64,000 nt of DNA from Burkholderia pyrrocinia. Its GTDB lineage: Bacteria; Pseudomonadota; Gammaproteobacteria; Burkholderiales; Burkholderiaceae. The position numbers and the translations under genes were made by a program. How positions within the stretch are numbered: the stretch's first letter is position 1; each line of letters begins with the position of its first letter. The notes under the pieces are model-generated. The model saw only the letters and a program-made list of their open reading frames with translations. It was not told the origin of the DNA and did no database searches. The DNA lies in contig NZ_CP094460.1 in assembly GCF_022809715.1 (NCBI RefSeq), positions 1,240,001 through 1,304,000 of the forward strand, in the 5' to 3' direction. Below, one piece after another: positions 1 to 8,657 of this stretch.

Positions 1-1
1 C

Positions 2-280
2 GACGTCGCGGGCATCGCGGTCGGCTACGCGAAGATCGGCTCGCATGCGCGCGGCCTGGACGGCGACACCGGCACCTACACGACGCCCGGTTATCCGGTG
101 CGCCGGGCGGAGACGGTCGTCGAGGCGACTTACCAGTACCAGGTCGCACCGTGGTGGCAATTGCAGGCCGACCTGCAGCACTTCTTCCGTCCGGGCGGCG
201 GCATCCCGAACCCGAACGCGGCGGGTGCGCGCATCGGCGACGAAACCGTGGTCGGCGTGCGCACGACGATCACGTTCTGA
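2..280 (+). CDS. OprB-family carbohydrate porin, C-terminal end (partial)
   Basis: Only the last 92 residues lie in the window; the gene begins upstream of base 1. The reading frame (from base 2) shows alternating hydrophobic and polar residues typical of outer-membrane beta strands. It carries the motif E-x-x-Y-Q-Y-Q-V-A-x-W-W-x-L-Q-x-D-L-Q near its middle and ends in ...VVGVRTTITF, with the terminal aromatic Phe used for outer-membrane assembly. This pattern is typical of the OprB/carbohydrate-selective porin family. The next gene (trehalase) is convergent. Family assignment is fairly safe; the sugar specificity cannot be told from this fragment. Confidence 0.75.
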   Translation, partial: DVAGIAVGYAKIGSHARGLDGDTGTYTTPGYPVRRAETVVEATYQYQVAPWWQLQADLQHFFRPGGGIPNPNAAGARIGDETVVGVRTTITF

Positions 281-393
281 CGCAAGCCGCATACGGAAGC
301 GGAAACGAAAACGGGCCGGACGGCCGCTTGCGCGACAGTCCGGCCCGTGCGTTTGCCGCGCGCGGTGCGTCGCGGTGCATCACTCTCCGCGCA

Positions 394-2133
394 TCACTCC
401 CCGTACAGCCCGAGCAGTTTCAGCGTGACGCCGTTGGTCCAGCCGAAGCCGTCCTGCAGCGGATATTCGCCGCCACCGCCGCCGCCCGTGCCCGCGCCTT
501 CGACCACGTACTTCTCGACGAGCTTGCCTTCGGTTGCATACACATGCTTCACGTCGGACAGGAAACGCGTGCCGATGTCCTTCGCGAGCGCCGGTTCGCC
601 ATAACGACGCAGCCCGTCGATCGCGATCCACTGCAGCGGCGCCCAGCCGTTCGGCGCGTCCCACTGCTGGCCGGTATTCTCGGTCGTCGTCGCGAGGCCG
701 CCCGGTTTCAGCAGCGTCTTGCGCACCTCGCGCGCGGTCGCCTTCGCACGTTCGGGCCATGCGACGCCCGCGAACAGCGGATACAGCGCGGCCGCCGTCA
801 CGGCGTCGCGCGGCTTGCGCAACTGCCAGTCGTAGTCGCCGTAGTAGCCGCGGCGGTTCCACAAATAGTGGTTGATCGCGGCCGCACGCCGCGCCGCGCG
901 CCCCGCGAAATCGGTCACGCATGCGACGTCGCGCGTGACCGCGCAGCCCTTCACGATCGTCGTCTCGAGATGGAACATCAGGCTGTTCAGGTCGACCGGC
1001 ACGATCGACGTCGTGCGGATCGTCGCGAGCGTCTTGCCGTCGCCGAACCAGCGCGAGCTGTAGTCCCAGCCGCTTTCGGCGCCCGCGCGCAGGTCGCGGT
1101 ACACGTCGTTCGCCGGACGGCCGGGCGCCGACTTCGCGGTCGTCACGTCCTCCAGATACGACTCGTCGCGCGGCGTGTCGCTCGCATCCCAGTAGCGGTT
1201 CAGCACCGCGCCGTCGGGCATCGCGACCACGTTGCGCGCGGCCTGCCCGCGCGGCGTCGTGGTTTCGCCCTGCATCCAGTACGCATGTTCCTTGCGCAGT
1301 TGGGGCAGGTATTTCTGGTAAACCTTGTCGCCTTCGGCCTGCGCGGCGAGCGTGACCATATACGCGAAGAACGGCGGCTGCGAGCGGCTCGCGTAGTACG
1401 TGCGGTTGCCGTTCGGGATGTGCCCGATCGTGTCGATCAGGTGCGCGAAGTTGTCGAGCATGTCGTCGACGAGATCCTCGCGCCCCGACACCTGCAGCCC
1501 GAGCATCGTGAAATAGGTATCCCAGTAGTAGCCTTCGCGGAAGCGGCCGCCGGGCACGACGTATGGCTTCGGCATCGGAATCAGCGAACTGTACTGCGGC
1601 ACCGTTGCGCTGGTGCGCGTGAGCTGCGGCCACAGCCAGTCGATGTGCTGGCGCAGCGTCTGGTTCGGCGGCGGTGTCACACCGCCTTCCGGGGGCGGCG
1701 TGAAGTGCTGGCCGACGAACGTCTTCAGCGAGAAGCCCGGCTGCGATTTCTGTTGCTGATACAACTGCACGATCGTCGCGGGATCGGTATCGGGCGTCGC
1801 GTCGACGAAGGTCTTCTGGTCGGGATAGATCTGTGCGGTCTGCACCGCGACGAACAGGTCGCCGTAGAGCTGGCTCGGCGGCGGCAGCAGCGTGCCCGAC
1901 GCGGGGCCGGCAATCGCGGCTGCGGTCGGCACGGCCGACTGGGCGGCCGCTTGCACGGCGGCCTGGTTCGCATTGTCGGCCTGCGCGGCGCAGCCGGCGA
2001 CGGCGAGATACGCGACGGCCAGTGCGGCGGCCCAGCGCAGACGCGGCGCGGGCGGTGCATGACGCGGTGCATGATGACGCGAGAAGCGACGTGAGAAGCG
2101 AGATGCAATCGATGCGGCACGACGTGACGTCAT
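394..2133 (-). CDS. treA: Periplasmic alpha,alpha-trehalase TreA (GH37)
   Basis: Hydrolyses trehalose to two glucose molecules in the periplasm. The protein is 579 aa and has both glycoside hydrolase family 37 signatures: [14 protein letters not shown] in the first half and [10 protein letters not shown] near the C terminus. The start at 2133 was chosen because AAAGGAGG lies 9 nt upstream; longer in-frame starts have no such site. A basic N-region and hydrophobic segment end in VAGC (Cys about residue 48), a possible lipobox, so the enzyme may be lipid-anchored. The N-terminal region before the hydrophobic core is unusually long and Arg-rich. It stands alone, divergent from the MFS gene and convergent with the porin. 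Confidence 0.92.
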   Translation of the reverse strand: MTSRRAASIASRFSRRFSRHHAPRHAPPAPRLRWAAALAVAYLAVAGCAAQADNANQAAVQAAAQSAVPTAAAIAGPASGTLLPPPSQLYGDLFVAVQTAQIYPDQKTFVDATPDTDPATIVQLYQQQKSQPGFSLKTFVGQHFTPPPEGGVTPPPNQTLRQHIDWLWPQLTRTSATVPQYSSLIPMPKPYVVPGGRFREGYYWDTYFTMLGLQVSGREDLVDDMLDNFAHLIDTIGHIPNGNRTYYASRSQPPFFAYMVTLAAQAEGDKVYQKYLPQLRKEHAYWMQGETTTPRGQAARNVVAMPDGAVLNRYWDASDTPRDESYLEDVTTAKSAPGRPANDVYRDLRAGAESGWDYSSRWFGDGKTLATIRTTSIVPVDLNSLMFHLETTIVKGCAVTRDVACVTDFAGRAARRAAAINHYLWNRRGYYGDYDWQLRKPRDAVTAAALYPLFAGVAWPERAKATAREVRKTLLKPGGLATTTENTGQQWDAPNGWAPLQWIAIDGLRRYGEPALAKDIGTRFLSDVKHVYATEGKLVEKYVVEGAGTGGGGGGEYPLQDGFGWTNGVTLKLLGLYGE

Positions 2134-2430
2134 GGCGTGTCCCCTCCTTTCGATGGTGAGTGGCTCGGCACGAGGTCTCGTTCGCGCGCGCGCTCGTCTC
2201 GATGGCCCTCGATCGATGCGCGTCATATGTTGTGTTGCGAGTGGGTCCGACTGTCGCATGAAACGTGCGCCGCACGCAAGTTTCGCGGTCGCTGCGGCGG
2301 GGTGATGTCATGTGTCGTGTCATGCGCCGCAGCCGGCGCGGCGGTCGTCTCTTCTTTCGCGCGCGGCAGCAGGAACGACTGTTGCAACATGCGGAACAAG
2401 TGTTGTCGCGCGTGACGCATCGGCAACATT
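2134..2430. other. Intergenic region between divergent treA and MFS gene
   Basis: About 300 bp separating two divergent genes, so it must hold both promoters. I see the treA ribosome-binding site at its left edge but no convincing hexamer pair or palindrome. Open frames here are GC-rich shadows. Confidence 0.4.
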
Positions 2431-3855
2431 ATGGGCATAATGGCGTCTTTACCGCGCGCCCAGCCCATGTCGCCCGTCTTTCTAGCACCGCTCATCGTTG
2501 CCTGTGCGTTGTTCATGGAAAGCGTCGACGCGAACATCATCGTCACCGCGCTGCCCGCGATGGCGAGGGACTTCGGGCACAACCCCGTCACGCTGAACGT
2601 TGCGATCACGGCCTACGTGGTCGGGCTCGGCGTGTTCATCCCGATCTGCGGCTGGCTCGCCGACCGCTTCAGCGCACGTTCCGTCTTCCGTACGGCAATC
2701 GGCATCTTCGTCGTCGGCTCGCTGATGTGCGCGGCCTCCAGTTCCCTCGGCGTGCTCACGTTCGCACGCTTCATCCAAGGCGTCGGCGGCGCGATGATGG
2801 TGCCCGTCGGCCGCATCATCATCTTCCGCGCGGTGCCGCGCTCGGATCTCGTGCGCGCGATGAACTACCTCGCGATTCCCGCGCTGTTCGGGCCCACGGT
2901 CGGGCCGCTCGTCGGCGGCTTCATCACGACCTACCTGCACTGGCGGATGATCTTCTTCATCAACGTGCCGATCGGCATCTACGGGATCTATCTCGCGAGC
3001 AAGCACATCGCGAACACGCACGAGCCCGATCCGGGTCCGCTCGACTGGTTCGGCTTCCTGCTGTCGGCAAGCGGCGCCGCATTGCTGCTGATGGGCCTCA
3101 CGCTGCTCGACGGCTCGCTCACCTCGCGCTCGAACGCGATCGTGATGTGCGTGGCCGGCACCGTGCTGCTCGCGCTCTACGTGCCGTACGCGCGCCGCAA
3201 GGAGCGCCCGGTGCTCGACCTCAGTTTCCTGAAGATCCCGACCTACCACGCGAGCGTCGTCGGCGGGTCGCTGTTCCGCATCGGCCTCGGCGCGGTGCCG
3301 TTCCTGCTGCCGCTCGCGCTGCAGGAAGGGCTCGGCATGAGCGCGTTCCATTCGGGGCTCATCACGTGCGCGTCCGCGCTCGGCGGCGCGATGAGCCGCT
3401 CGACGGCCACGCACACGCTGCGCCGCTTCGGCTTTCGCACGGTGCTGATCTACAACGCGGCATTCGCGGGGCTCGCGATCGCCGCGTACGGTGTATTCCA
3501 TCCCGGCATGGCGACCTGGGCGATCTGGCTGATCGTGCTCGTCGGCGGCATCTTCCCCGCGCTGCAGTTCACGAGCCTGAACTCGATGATCTACGCGGAC
3601 ATCTCGCCGCGCGACGCGGGCCGTGCCACGAGCCTCGGCAGCGTCGTGCAGCAGATGTCGCTCGGGCTCGGCGTGACGGTGGCCGGCATCGTGCTGCACG
3701 TGTCGCACTGGCTGCAGGGCCACCAGACGATGGTCTGGTCGGATTTCTGGCCCGCGTTCGTCGTGGTCGGGCTGTGCTCGTTCGCGTCGATTCCGATCAC
3801 GCGGCGGCTGCCTCCCGGCGCCGGCGACGAAGTCGCGCGCGGCAAGCGGCAATAA
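2431..3855 (+). CDS. MFS drug exporter, DHA2 (14-TM) family
   Basis: A 474-aa inner-membrane proton-coupled exporter of the DHA2 branch. The N terminus has the family's ...DANIIVTALPAMARDF motif in TM1 (D-x-x-I-V-x-x-A-L-P). Next come the loop motif WLADRFSARSVF, the G-x-x-x-G-P-x-x-G-G motif (LFGPTVGPLVGGF, about residue 150) and WRMIFFINVPIG, all typical of EmrB/HsrA-like transporters. No membrane-fusion or outer-membrane partner is adjacent, so it probably acts alone, like MdtD or HsrA. The start is uncertain: neither ATG 2431 nor ATG 2467 has a clear ribosome-binding site, and 2467 would remove 12 residues. The substrate is unknown. Confidence 0.85.
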   Translation: MGIMASLPRAQPMSPVFLAPLIVACALFMESVDANIIVTALPAMARDFGHNPVTLNVAITAYVVGLGVFIPICGWLADRFSARSVFRTAIGIFVVGSLMCAASSSLGVLTFARFIQGVGGAMMVPVGRIIIFRAVPRSDLVRAMNYLAIPALFGPTVGPLVGGFITTYLHWRMIFFINVPIGIYGIYLASKHIANTHEPDPGPLDWFGFLLSASGAALLLMGLTLLDGSLTSRSNAIVMCVAGTVLLALYVPYARRKERPVLDLSFLKIPTYHASVVGGSLFRIGLGAVPFLLPLALQEGLGMSAFHSGLITCASALGGAMSRSTATHTLRRFGFRTVLIYNAAFAGLAIAAYGVFHPGMATWAIWLIVLVGGIFPALQFTSLNSMIYADISPRDAGRATSLGSVVQQMSLGLGVTVAGIVLHVSHWLQGHQTMVWSDFWPAFVVVGLCSFASIPITRRLPPGAGDEVARGKRQ

Positions 3856-3980
3856 GCGGCAAGCACTTCGGTTCGCCGCGTTGCGGCGCAGCAAGACACG
3901 ACGGCCTGTTCCGCACGCTACGGCCTGGGGAAACGCGCGCCGCGGCATCACACGTCGCGCGGCAGCCTGCGAAAAACCGG

Positions 3981-4042
3981 AAAAACAAAAAAATCAGCGG
4001 ACATCCACACGGGGCCGGTGCACAGCCGCATGGATGTCCGCT
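3981..4042 (-). terminator. Rho-independent terminator, minus strand
   Basis: A perfect 12-bp inverted repeat (AGCGGACATCCA at 3996-4007, its complement at 4031-4042) with a 23-nt GC-rich loop. Read on the minus strand, the stem is followed directly by GATTTTTTTGTTTTT, a classic U-run. On the plus strand no T-run follows, so it is not a terminator for the MFS gene. No minus-strand coding gene lies just upstream, which is why a small RNA is suspected. Confidence 0.8.
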
Positions 4043-4155
4043 CAGGGCTCCGGGTCTCCCGATGGGGGTTGAGAATCCCGGATTCGCTTCCTGCGTGCCA
4101 TGGACATATGTGCGTCGGAAGCGGAATCGTTGCGCGCACTTGTCGTCGCGCCATG
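3981..4155 (-). ncRNA. Candidate small RNA ending at the 3996-4042 terminator
   Basis: A strong minus-strand terminator with no protein gene feeding it suggests an independent transcript. About 25-50 nt upstream of the proposed 5' end the minus strand has TTGACA (4194-4189) and TATAGT (4167-4162). The spacer is 21 nt, longer than the ideal 17, so the promoter is only suggestive. The body contains a second possible stem around 4053-4083 (CGGGATTCTC and its GGGAGACCCGG neighbour). A 79-codon frame overlaps it but has no coding character. The 431-bp gap 3856-4286 holds nothing else I recognise. Confidence 0.3.
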
Positions 4156-4286
4156 CTCTGCACTATAGGGAAACTTGCGAAACGCATCTGTCAAGCATTG
4201 TCAGACGCGTTGCATCGGCGCGTCGCACGCGCGCGCCGCTTTCGCGCTAAAGTGATCGCCGACCGCCACCCTCAGCCGCCATTCCG

Positions 4287-5498
4287 ATGCTTACGCTCTC
4301 GCCCGCCGCCGCCCGCGCGCTGCATCTCGCCGCACAAGGTCTGCTGACGCCGCCCCGCCGCAAGGCGACCAAGGCCGACGTGCTCGACACGATCCGCCGG
4401 ATGGCGCAGTTGCAGATCGACACCATTCACGTCGTCGCGCGCAGCCCGTATCTCGTGCTGTTCAGCCGTCTCGGCGATTTCTCGCCGCAGTGGCTCGACG
4501 AACATCTCGCCGAGGCGCGCCTGTTCGAATACTGGTCGCACGAAGCGTGTTTCCTGCCGATCGAGCAGTTCGGCCTGATGCGCTACAAGATGCTCGATCC
4601 GTCGGGGATGGGCTGGAAATACGCGGCCGAGTGGCACGCGCAGAATCGCGACGAGATCGAGCGGCTGCTCGCGCGGATTCGCGACGACGGCCCGGTGCGA
4701 TCGGCCGATTTCGTCCGCGAAGATGGCGTGAAGGGCAACGGCTGGTGGGACCGCAAGCCCGAGAAGCGCCACCTGGAAGTGCTGTTCACGACGGGCGACC
4801 TGATGGTGTCGGAACGCCGCAATTTCCAGCGCGTGTACGACGTGCGCGAGCGCGTGCTGCCCGGCTGGGACGACACGCGCGACCTGCCGCCGCGCGAAGC
4901 CGTGCTGCCCGCGCTGCTCGACTACACGTGCCGCGCGCTCGGCGTCGTGCGCGCGGACTGGGTGGCCGACTACTATCGGCTGCCGCGCCGTTCGTATCGC
5001 GACGAGCTGGAACGGCTCGCGGATGCGGGCGACCTGATTCCGGTGCAGATCGACGACTGGAAGGAACCGGCCTACGTGCATCGCTCGCTCGACGCATTGC
5101 TGCCGGCCGCCGCGGCCGACACGCTGCGCTCGACGGTCACGACGCTGCTGTCGCCGTTCGATCCCGTCGTATGGGACCGGCGGCGCGCATCGACGCTGTT
5201 CGGTTTCGACTACACGATCGAGTGCTATACGCCCGGGCACAAGCGGCGCTACGGCTATTTCTGCCTGCCCGTGCTGCATCGCGGCCGGCTGGTCGGCCGC
5301 GTCGACGCGAAAGCGCACCGCTCGCTCGGCACGTTCGAACTGAAGGCCGTGCATGTCGAGCCGGGCGTGCGGTTCGGCACGGGGCTCGCGGCCGACGTCG
5401 CGAAGGCCGTGAAGAAGCTCGCGGCGTGGCACGGCACGCCGGAGGTCGCGGTCGCACACGCGCCCCCCGCCCTCGTGCAGGCATTCGCGCGCACCTGA
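4287..5498 (+). CDS. YcaQ/AlkX-type winged-helix DNA glycosylase
   Basis: A 403-aa member of the YcaQ family (formerly DUF1006). E. coli YcaQ excises bulky N7-alkylguanines and unhooks interstrand crosslinks; this protein would do the same on DNA in the cytoplasm. The catalytic Q-phi-D motif is visible as Q43-I44-D45 within MAQLQIDTI, the form seen in YcaQ rather than the QxQ of the AlkZ branch. The core DPVVWDRRR stretch near residue 290 and the HRGRLVGRVDAK segment are also typical. It stands alone and converges with the fabI-like gene 20 bp downstream. It may protect against a self-made or competitor DNA-crosslinking compound, but no neighbour supports that directly. Confidence 0.85.
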   Translation: MLTLSPAAARALHLAAQGLLTPPRRKATKADVLDTIRRMAQLQIDTIHVVARSPYLVLFSRLGDFSPQWLDEHLAEARLFEYWSHEACFLPIEQFGLMRYKMLDPSGMGWKYAAEWHAQNRDEIERLLARIRDDGPVRSADFVREDGVKGNGWWDRKPEKRHLEVLFTTGDLMVSERRNFQRVYDVRERVLPGWDDTRDLPPREAVLPALLDYTCRALGVVRADWVADYYRLPRRSYRDELERLADAGDLIPVQIDDWKEPAYVHRSLDALLPAAAADTLRSTVTTLLSPFDPVVWDRRRASTLFGFDYTIECYTPGHKRRYGYFCLPVLHRGRLVGRVDAKAHRSLGTFELKAVHVEPGVRFGTGLAADVAKAVKKLAAWHGTPEVAVAHAPPALVQAFART

Positions 5499-5518
5499 CG
5501 CCGCGTGCCGCCGGCACG

Positions 5519-6280
5519 CTAGCCGAGCATGTGCATGCCGGCGTCGATATAGTGCGTGCCGCCCGTGATCGCCCGTGCGCCGTCGCTCGCAAGGAACGCG
5601 CAGAATGCGCCGACGTCGTCGATGTCCAGCGCGTGATGCAGCGGCGCCCGGCGCGCGGTGTCGTCGAGCAGGCGGTCGAAGTCCGGCAGGCCCGATGCCG
5701 CGCGCGTCGGCAGCGCGCCCGGCGAAATCGCGTTGACGCGAATGCCCGTGCCGCCGAGTTCGGCCGCCAGGTACCGCACGCTCGATTCGAGCGCGGCCTT
5801 GACCGGCCCCATCACCCCGTAGTTCGCGACGACCTGCTCCGCGCCGAGATAGCTCATCGCCATCAGGCTCCCGCCCTGCGTCATCAGCGGCTCGGCAAGC
5901 CTCGCCATCCGGATGAACGAATGGCACGAGGTATCCATCGCCAACGAGAAGCCTTCCGGCGAGCTGTCGACGACGCGGCCTTGGAGATCGGCCTTCGGTG
6001 CATACGCAACCGAATGCAGCACGAAGTCGATCGCGCCCCATTGCATCGCGATCGCGTCGAACACCGCCGCCATCTGGTCGGGCCGCCCGACGTCGAGCGG
6101 CATCCGGATCGGCGCGTCGAGTTGCGCGAACAGCGGCTCGACGTGCGGCAAGGTCTTCTCCGACTGCCAGGTCACCGCGAGCGTGGCGCCCGCCCGGCAA
6201 AACGCACGCGCGCATCCCCACGCGATGCTCTGCTCGTTCGCGATGCCGACGACGAGCCCCCGCTTGTGTCGCAACGTCAT
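5519..6280 (-). CDS. fabI: FabI-like enoyl-[acyl-carrier-protein] reductase
   Basis: A 253-aa short-chain dehydrogenase of the FabI type, expected to reduce trans-2-enoyl thioesters with NAD(P)H. The N-terminal GIANEQSIAWG nucleotide-binding motif and the active-site set Tyr144, Tyr154 and Lys161 (Y-x6-K) match FabI, slightly shorter than the E. coli enzyme (262 aa). It is the last gene of the pta-ackA-phaC-like operon, separated by 28 bp from the phaC-like gene. Being a probable second FabI in the genome and sitting in a fermentative locus, it may serve polyester or fermentation metabolism instead of bulk fatty-acid synthesis. That role is inference. Confidence 0.88.
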   Translation of the reverse strand: MTLRHKRGLVVGIANEQSIAWGCARAFCRAGATLAVTWQSEKTLPHVEPLFAQLDAPIRMPLDVGRPDQMAAVFDAIAMQWGAIDFVLHSVAYAPKADLQGRVVDSSPEGFSLAMDTSCHSFIRMARLAEPLMTQGGSLMAMSYLGAEQVVANYGVMGPVKAALESSVRYLAAELGGTGIRVNAISPGALPTRAASGLPDFDRLLDDTARRAPLHHALDIDDVGAFCAFLASDGARAITGGTHYIDAGMHMLG

Positions 6281-6308
6281 GCCGCCCCCCGTGTCGATCC
6301 GCGCCGGC

Positions 6309-7430
6309 CTAGCGCTGCGCCGCGATCCAGCGCGCGATGTCCGGCCACACCGTCTTCAGCGTGCGCGACCCCATGAACAGGCCGATATGGCCGCCCGGCA
6401 CGAGCCGGCTCTCGATCCGCGACGCGGGCGTCCCGAGCCGGTCGCGCGCCCCGAACACCTGCTCCGGCGTCGTGATGTCGTCGGCCTCGCCGGCGAGCAG
6501 ATAGGCCGGGCACGCGACGTCCTTCAGGTCGAGCGTGCGCCCGAGCGCGACGAACGTGCCCTTCGCGAGCCGGTTCTCCTTGAAGATCTGCACGATCGCC
6601 TGCAGGTACCAGCGTCCCGGCAGGTCGATCGGGCTTTCGTACCAGTTCGCGAATACCTCGCGCTTGCGCAGGTATTCGGGATCGTCGAGATGCTCGTACA
6701 GGTCGACGTGCTCGGCAAGATAGTGCTGGTCGGGATGCATGTTCTTCCAGCCGCGCAGCATGAAGCGCCCGCGCATCAGCCCGCCGCCCATCGCCACGAG
6801 CTCCTCGTAGAACGACGTCGGATACGTGTGCACCATCCGCTTGATCGGGCCGTCGCCCGCGTCGGTGTCGATCGGCGAGCCAGCCAGCACGAGGCTCGCG
6901 ACCTTGTGCGGGAAACGCGCCGCGTACATCGCGGACATCCAGCCGCCCTGGCACAGCCCGACGAGATTCACGCGGCCGCCGAGCTCGTCGACGCACACGT
7001 TCAGCTCGGCCAGATACTGGTCGATCTCGAGGTCCTTCATGTCCTCGGTGGCCGAGCGCCAATCGGTCAGGTACAGGCGCGTCACGCCGTGCTCGCGCAG
7101 CGTCTGCATCAGGCTCTGCCCCGGCTGGTAGTCGGCGATCATCGCGCTGTGCCCCGCGTACGGCGCATCGACGATCGTCGGCAGCCCGTGCGCCGGCGCG
7201 GCCGAATAATCGCGAAACGTCATCGTCCGCAGCTCCAGCAACGGCCGGTTCGTCGATGCCAGCGCAGGATGCACTTCGAAATGCAGCTTCTCCTCTTCCG
7301 CGAGGAAGCGGAGATTGCGCGCGGCGATCTCGGAGCCGGCCGCGAACATCGCCGTGGCGGCGGCCATCGGCCAGAACATCGGCAGCGCGGGGGCGCTGAC
7401 GGCAGGGGAAGACGTGTCGCGTGCTGTCAT
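6309..7430 (-). CDS. PhaC-like alpha/beta-hydrolase (class III PHA synthase-like)
   Basis: The 373-aa protein has the Cys-containing lipase-like box G-L-C160-Q-G-G characteristic of polyhydroxyalkanoate synthases (ordinary hydrolases use Ser). Partner residues are an Asp at 317/318 (AGEADD) and His348 (PGGHIG). Its size is close to class III PhaC (about 355 aa) and well below class I (about 590 aa), yet no phaE gene is adjacent. It lies 8 bp after ackA in the same transcript. It probably polymerises or transfers hydroxyacyl-CoA, giving an electron and carbon sink when respiration is limited. Start ATG 7430 is preferred over an overlapping GTG at 7442, without strong ribosome-site evidence. 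Confidence 0.75.
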   Translation of the reverse strand: MTARDTSSPAVSAPALPMFWPMAAATAMFAAGSEIAARNLRFLAEEEKLHFEVHPALASTNRPLLELRTMTFRDYSAAPAHGLPTIVDAPYAGHSAMIADYQPGQSLMQTLREHGVTRLYLTDWRSATEDMKDLEIDQYLAELNVCVDELGGRVNLVGLCQGGWMSAMYAARFPHKVASLVLAGSPIDTDAGDGPIKRMVHTYPTSFYEELVAMGGGLMRGRFMLRGWKNMHPDQHYLAEHVDLYEHLDDPEYLRKREVFANWYESPIDLPGRWYLQAIVQIFKENRLAKGTFVALGRTLDLKDVACPAYLLAGEADDITTPEQVFGARDRLGTPASRIESRLVPGGHIGLFMGSRTLKTVWPDIARWIAAQR

Positions 7431-7438
7431 GGAAGGTT

Positions 7439-8647
7439 TCACCGGGTCGGATACGGCGTGGAAGGGATCGCGTCGTCCAGCACGCGGCGCGTGTGCCGCG
7501 CGATCATCAGGTTCTCGTCGGTCGGGATCACGCGCACCGTCACGCGCGACGCGTCGCTCGAAATCACCGGCAGGCCGGCGGCGTTCGCCGCGTCGTCGAG
7601 CGCGATGCCGAGCCACGCCGCGCGGCTGCAGATCCGTTCACGCACGCGCGGCGCGTGCTCGCCGATGCCCGCCGTGAACACGAGCATGTCGAGACCGCCG
7701 AGCACGCCGGCCAGCGCGGCGAGTTCGCGAGCCGCGCGGTACGCGAACAGCTCGACCGCGTGTGCGGCCGACGGCGCGTCGCTCGCGAGCAGCGTGCGCA
7801 TGTCGCTCGATACGCCGGACACGCCGAGCAAACCCGATTCCGTATAGATCAGATGCTCGACCTCGTCGAGCGACCGGCCCTCGTGACGCTGCAGGTAAAG
7901 GATCACGCCCGGGTCCAGCGCGCCTGTGCGCGTGCCCATCGGCAGCCCGTCCACGGCCGTGAACCCCATCGTCGTCGCCACGCTGCGGCCGTTCGCGAGC
8001 GCGCACAGGCTCGCGCCGTTGCCGAGGTGCGCGACGACGGTCCGGCGCTGCGCCCAAGACGGATCGAGCGCCGGGAGTGCCGTCGTGATGTATTCGTACG
8101 ACAGCCCGTGGAAACCGTAGCGCACGATCCCCTGTTCGGTCAGCGCGCGCGGCAACGCGAACTCCCGTTCGAGCGCCGGCATCGTCGAATGGAACGCCGT
8201 GTCGAAGCACGCGACCTGCGGCAGGTTCGGCGCGACCGCGGCGACCGCGCGGATCGCGTCGACGTGATGCGGCTGGTGCAGCGGCGCGAGCGGCGAAAGC
8301 GACGCTATTGCATCGAGCACGCGCGTGTCGATCCGCACCGGCGCGGTGAAATACGGGCCGCCGTGCACGACCCGGTGCCCGACGCCGTCGAACGCGGCCT
8401 CCCGCCCGACGTGAGCTGCGAACCACGCGTGCAGCGCTTCGATCGCACCTTGGTGCCCCGGCCGCGCGACGGGGCTGTCGGCGAGCGTCGCGCCGTGCGC
8501 GTCGGACACGAACAGATGCGGGGTGCCATGCAGGTTCTCGACCTGCCCGTGCAGGCCCGCATCGAGCGAGCGATCCTCGCGCGTGTCGTAGACCGAGAAC
8601 TTGAGGCTCGACGAGCCGGCATTGAGTACCAGAACGGGATGTCGCAT
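7439..8647 (-). CDS. ackA: Acetate kinase AckA
   Basis: A 402-aa acetate/propionate kinase: acetyl phosphate + ADP gives acetate + ATP. The N-terminal phosphate-binding motif VLNAGSSSLK, the central H-x-x-x-HLGNGAS region, the DGLPMGTRTGALDPG signature and the C-terminal TAGIGEHAPRVRE motif are all present, so it should be active. Start ATG 8647 puts the family's M-x-x-P-V-L-V-L-N at the N terminus; the upstream extension has no homology. It lies between pta (10-bp gap) and the phaC-like gene, forming a classic substrate-level-phosphorylation module. Confidence 0.95.
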   Translation of the reverse strand: MRHPVLVLNAGSSSLKFSVYDTREDRSLDAGLHGQVENLHGTPHLFVSDAHGATLADSPVARPGHQGAIEALHAWFAAHVGREAAFDGVGHRVVHGGPYFTAPVRIDTRVLDAIASLSPLAPLHQPHHVDAIRAVAAVAPNLPQVACFDTAFHSTMPALEREFALPRALTEQGIVRYGFHGLSYEYITTALPALDPSWAQRRTVVAHLGNGASLCALANGRSVATTMGFTAVDGLPMGTRTGALDPGVILYLQRHEGRSLDEVEHLIYTESGLLGVSGVSSDMRTLLASDAPSAAHAVELFAYRAARELAALAGVLGGLDMLVFTAGIGEHAPRVRERICSRAAWLGIALDDAANAAGLPVISSDASRVTVRVIPTDENLMIARHTRRVLDDAIPSTPYPTR

Positions 8648-8657
8648 CGCGGCCCCG

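Noticed and set aside
151..2094. A long plus-strand open frame opposite trehalase
   Set aside because: Arg/Ala-rich shadow of treA in GC-rich DNA; no family motif and no ribosome site, while the minus strand has both GH37 signatures.
2482..3951. A 489-codon minus-strand frame opposite the MFS gene
   Set aside because: Composition is the typical antisense shadow of a high-GC gene, and the plus strand clearly encodes a DHA2 transporter.
4046..4090. A tRNA-like T-arm (GGGGGTTGAGAATCCC) on the plus strand
   Set aside because: No acceptor, D or anticodon stems can be formed around it, so it is not a tRNA or tmRNA end.
3948..4187. A 79-codon minus-strand frame over the candidate small RNA
   Set aside because: Runs through the terminator stem, lacks a ribosome site and shows no recognisable protein features.
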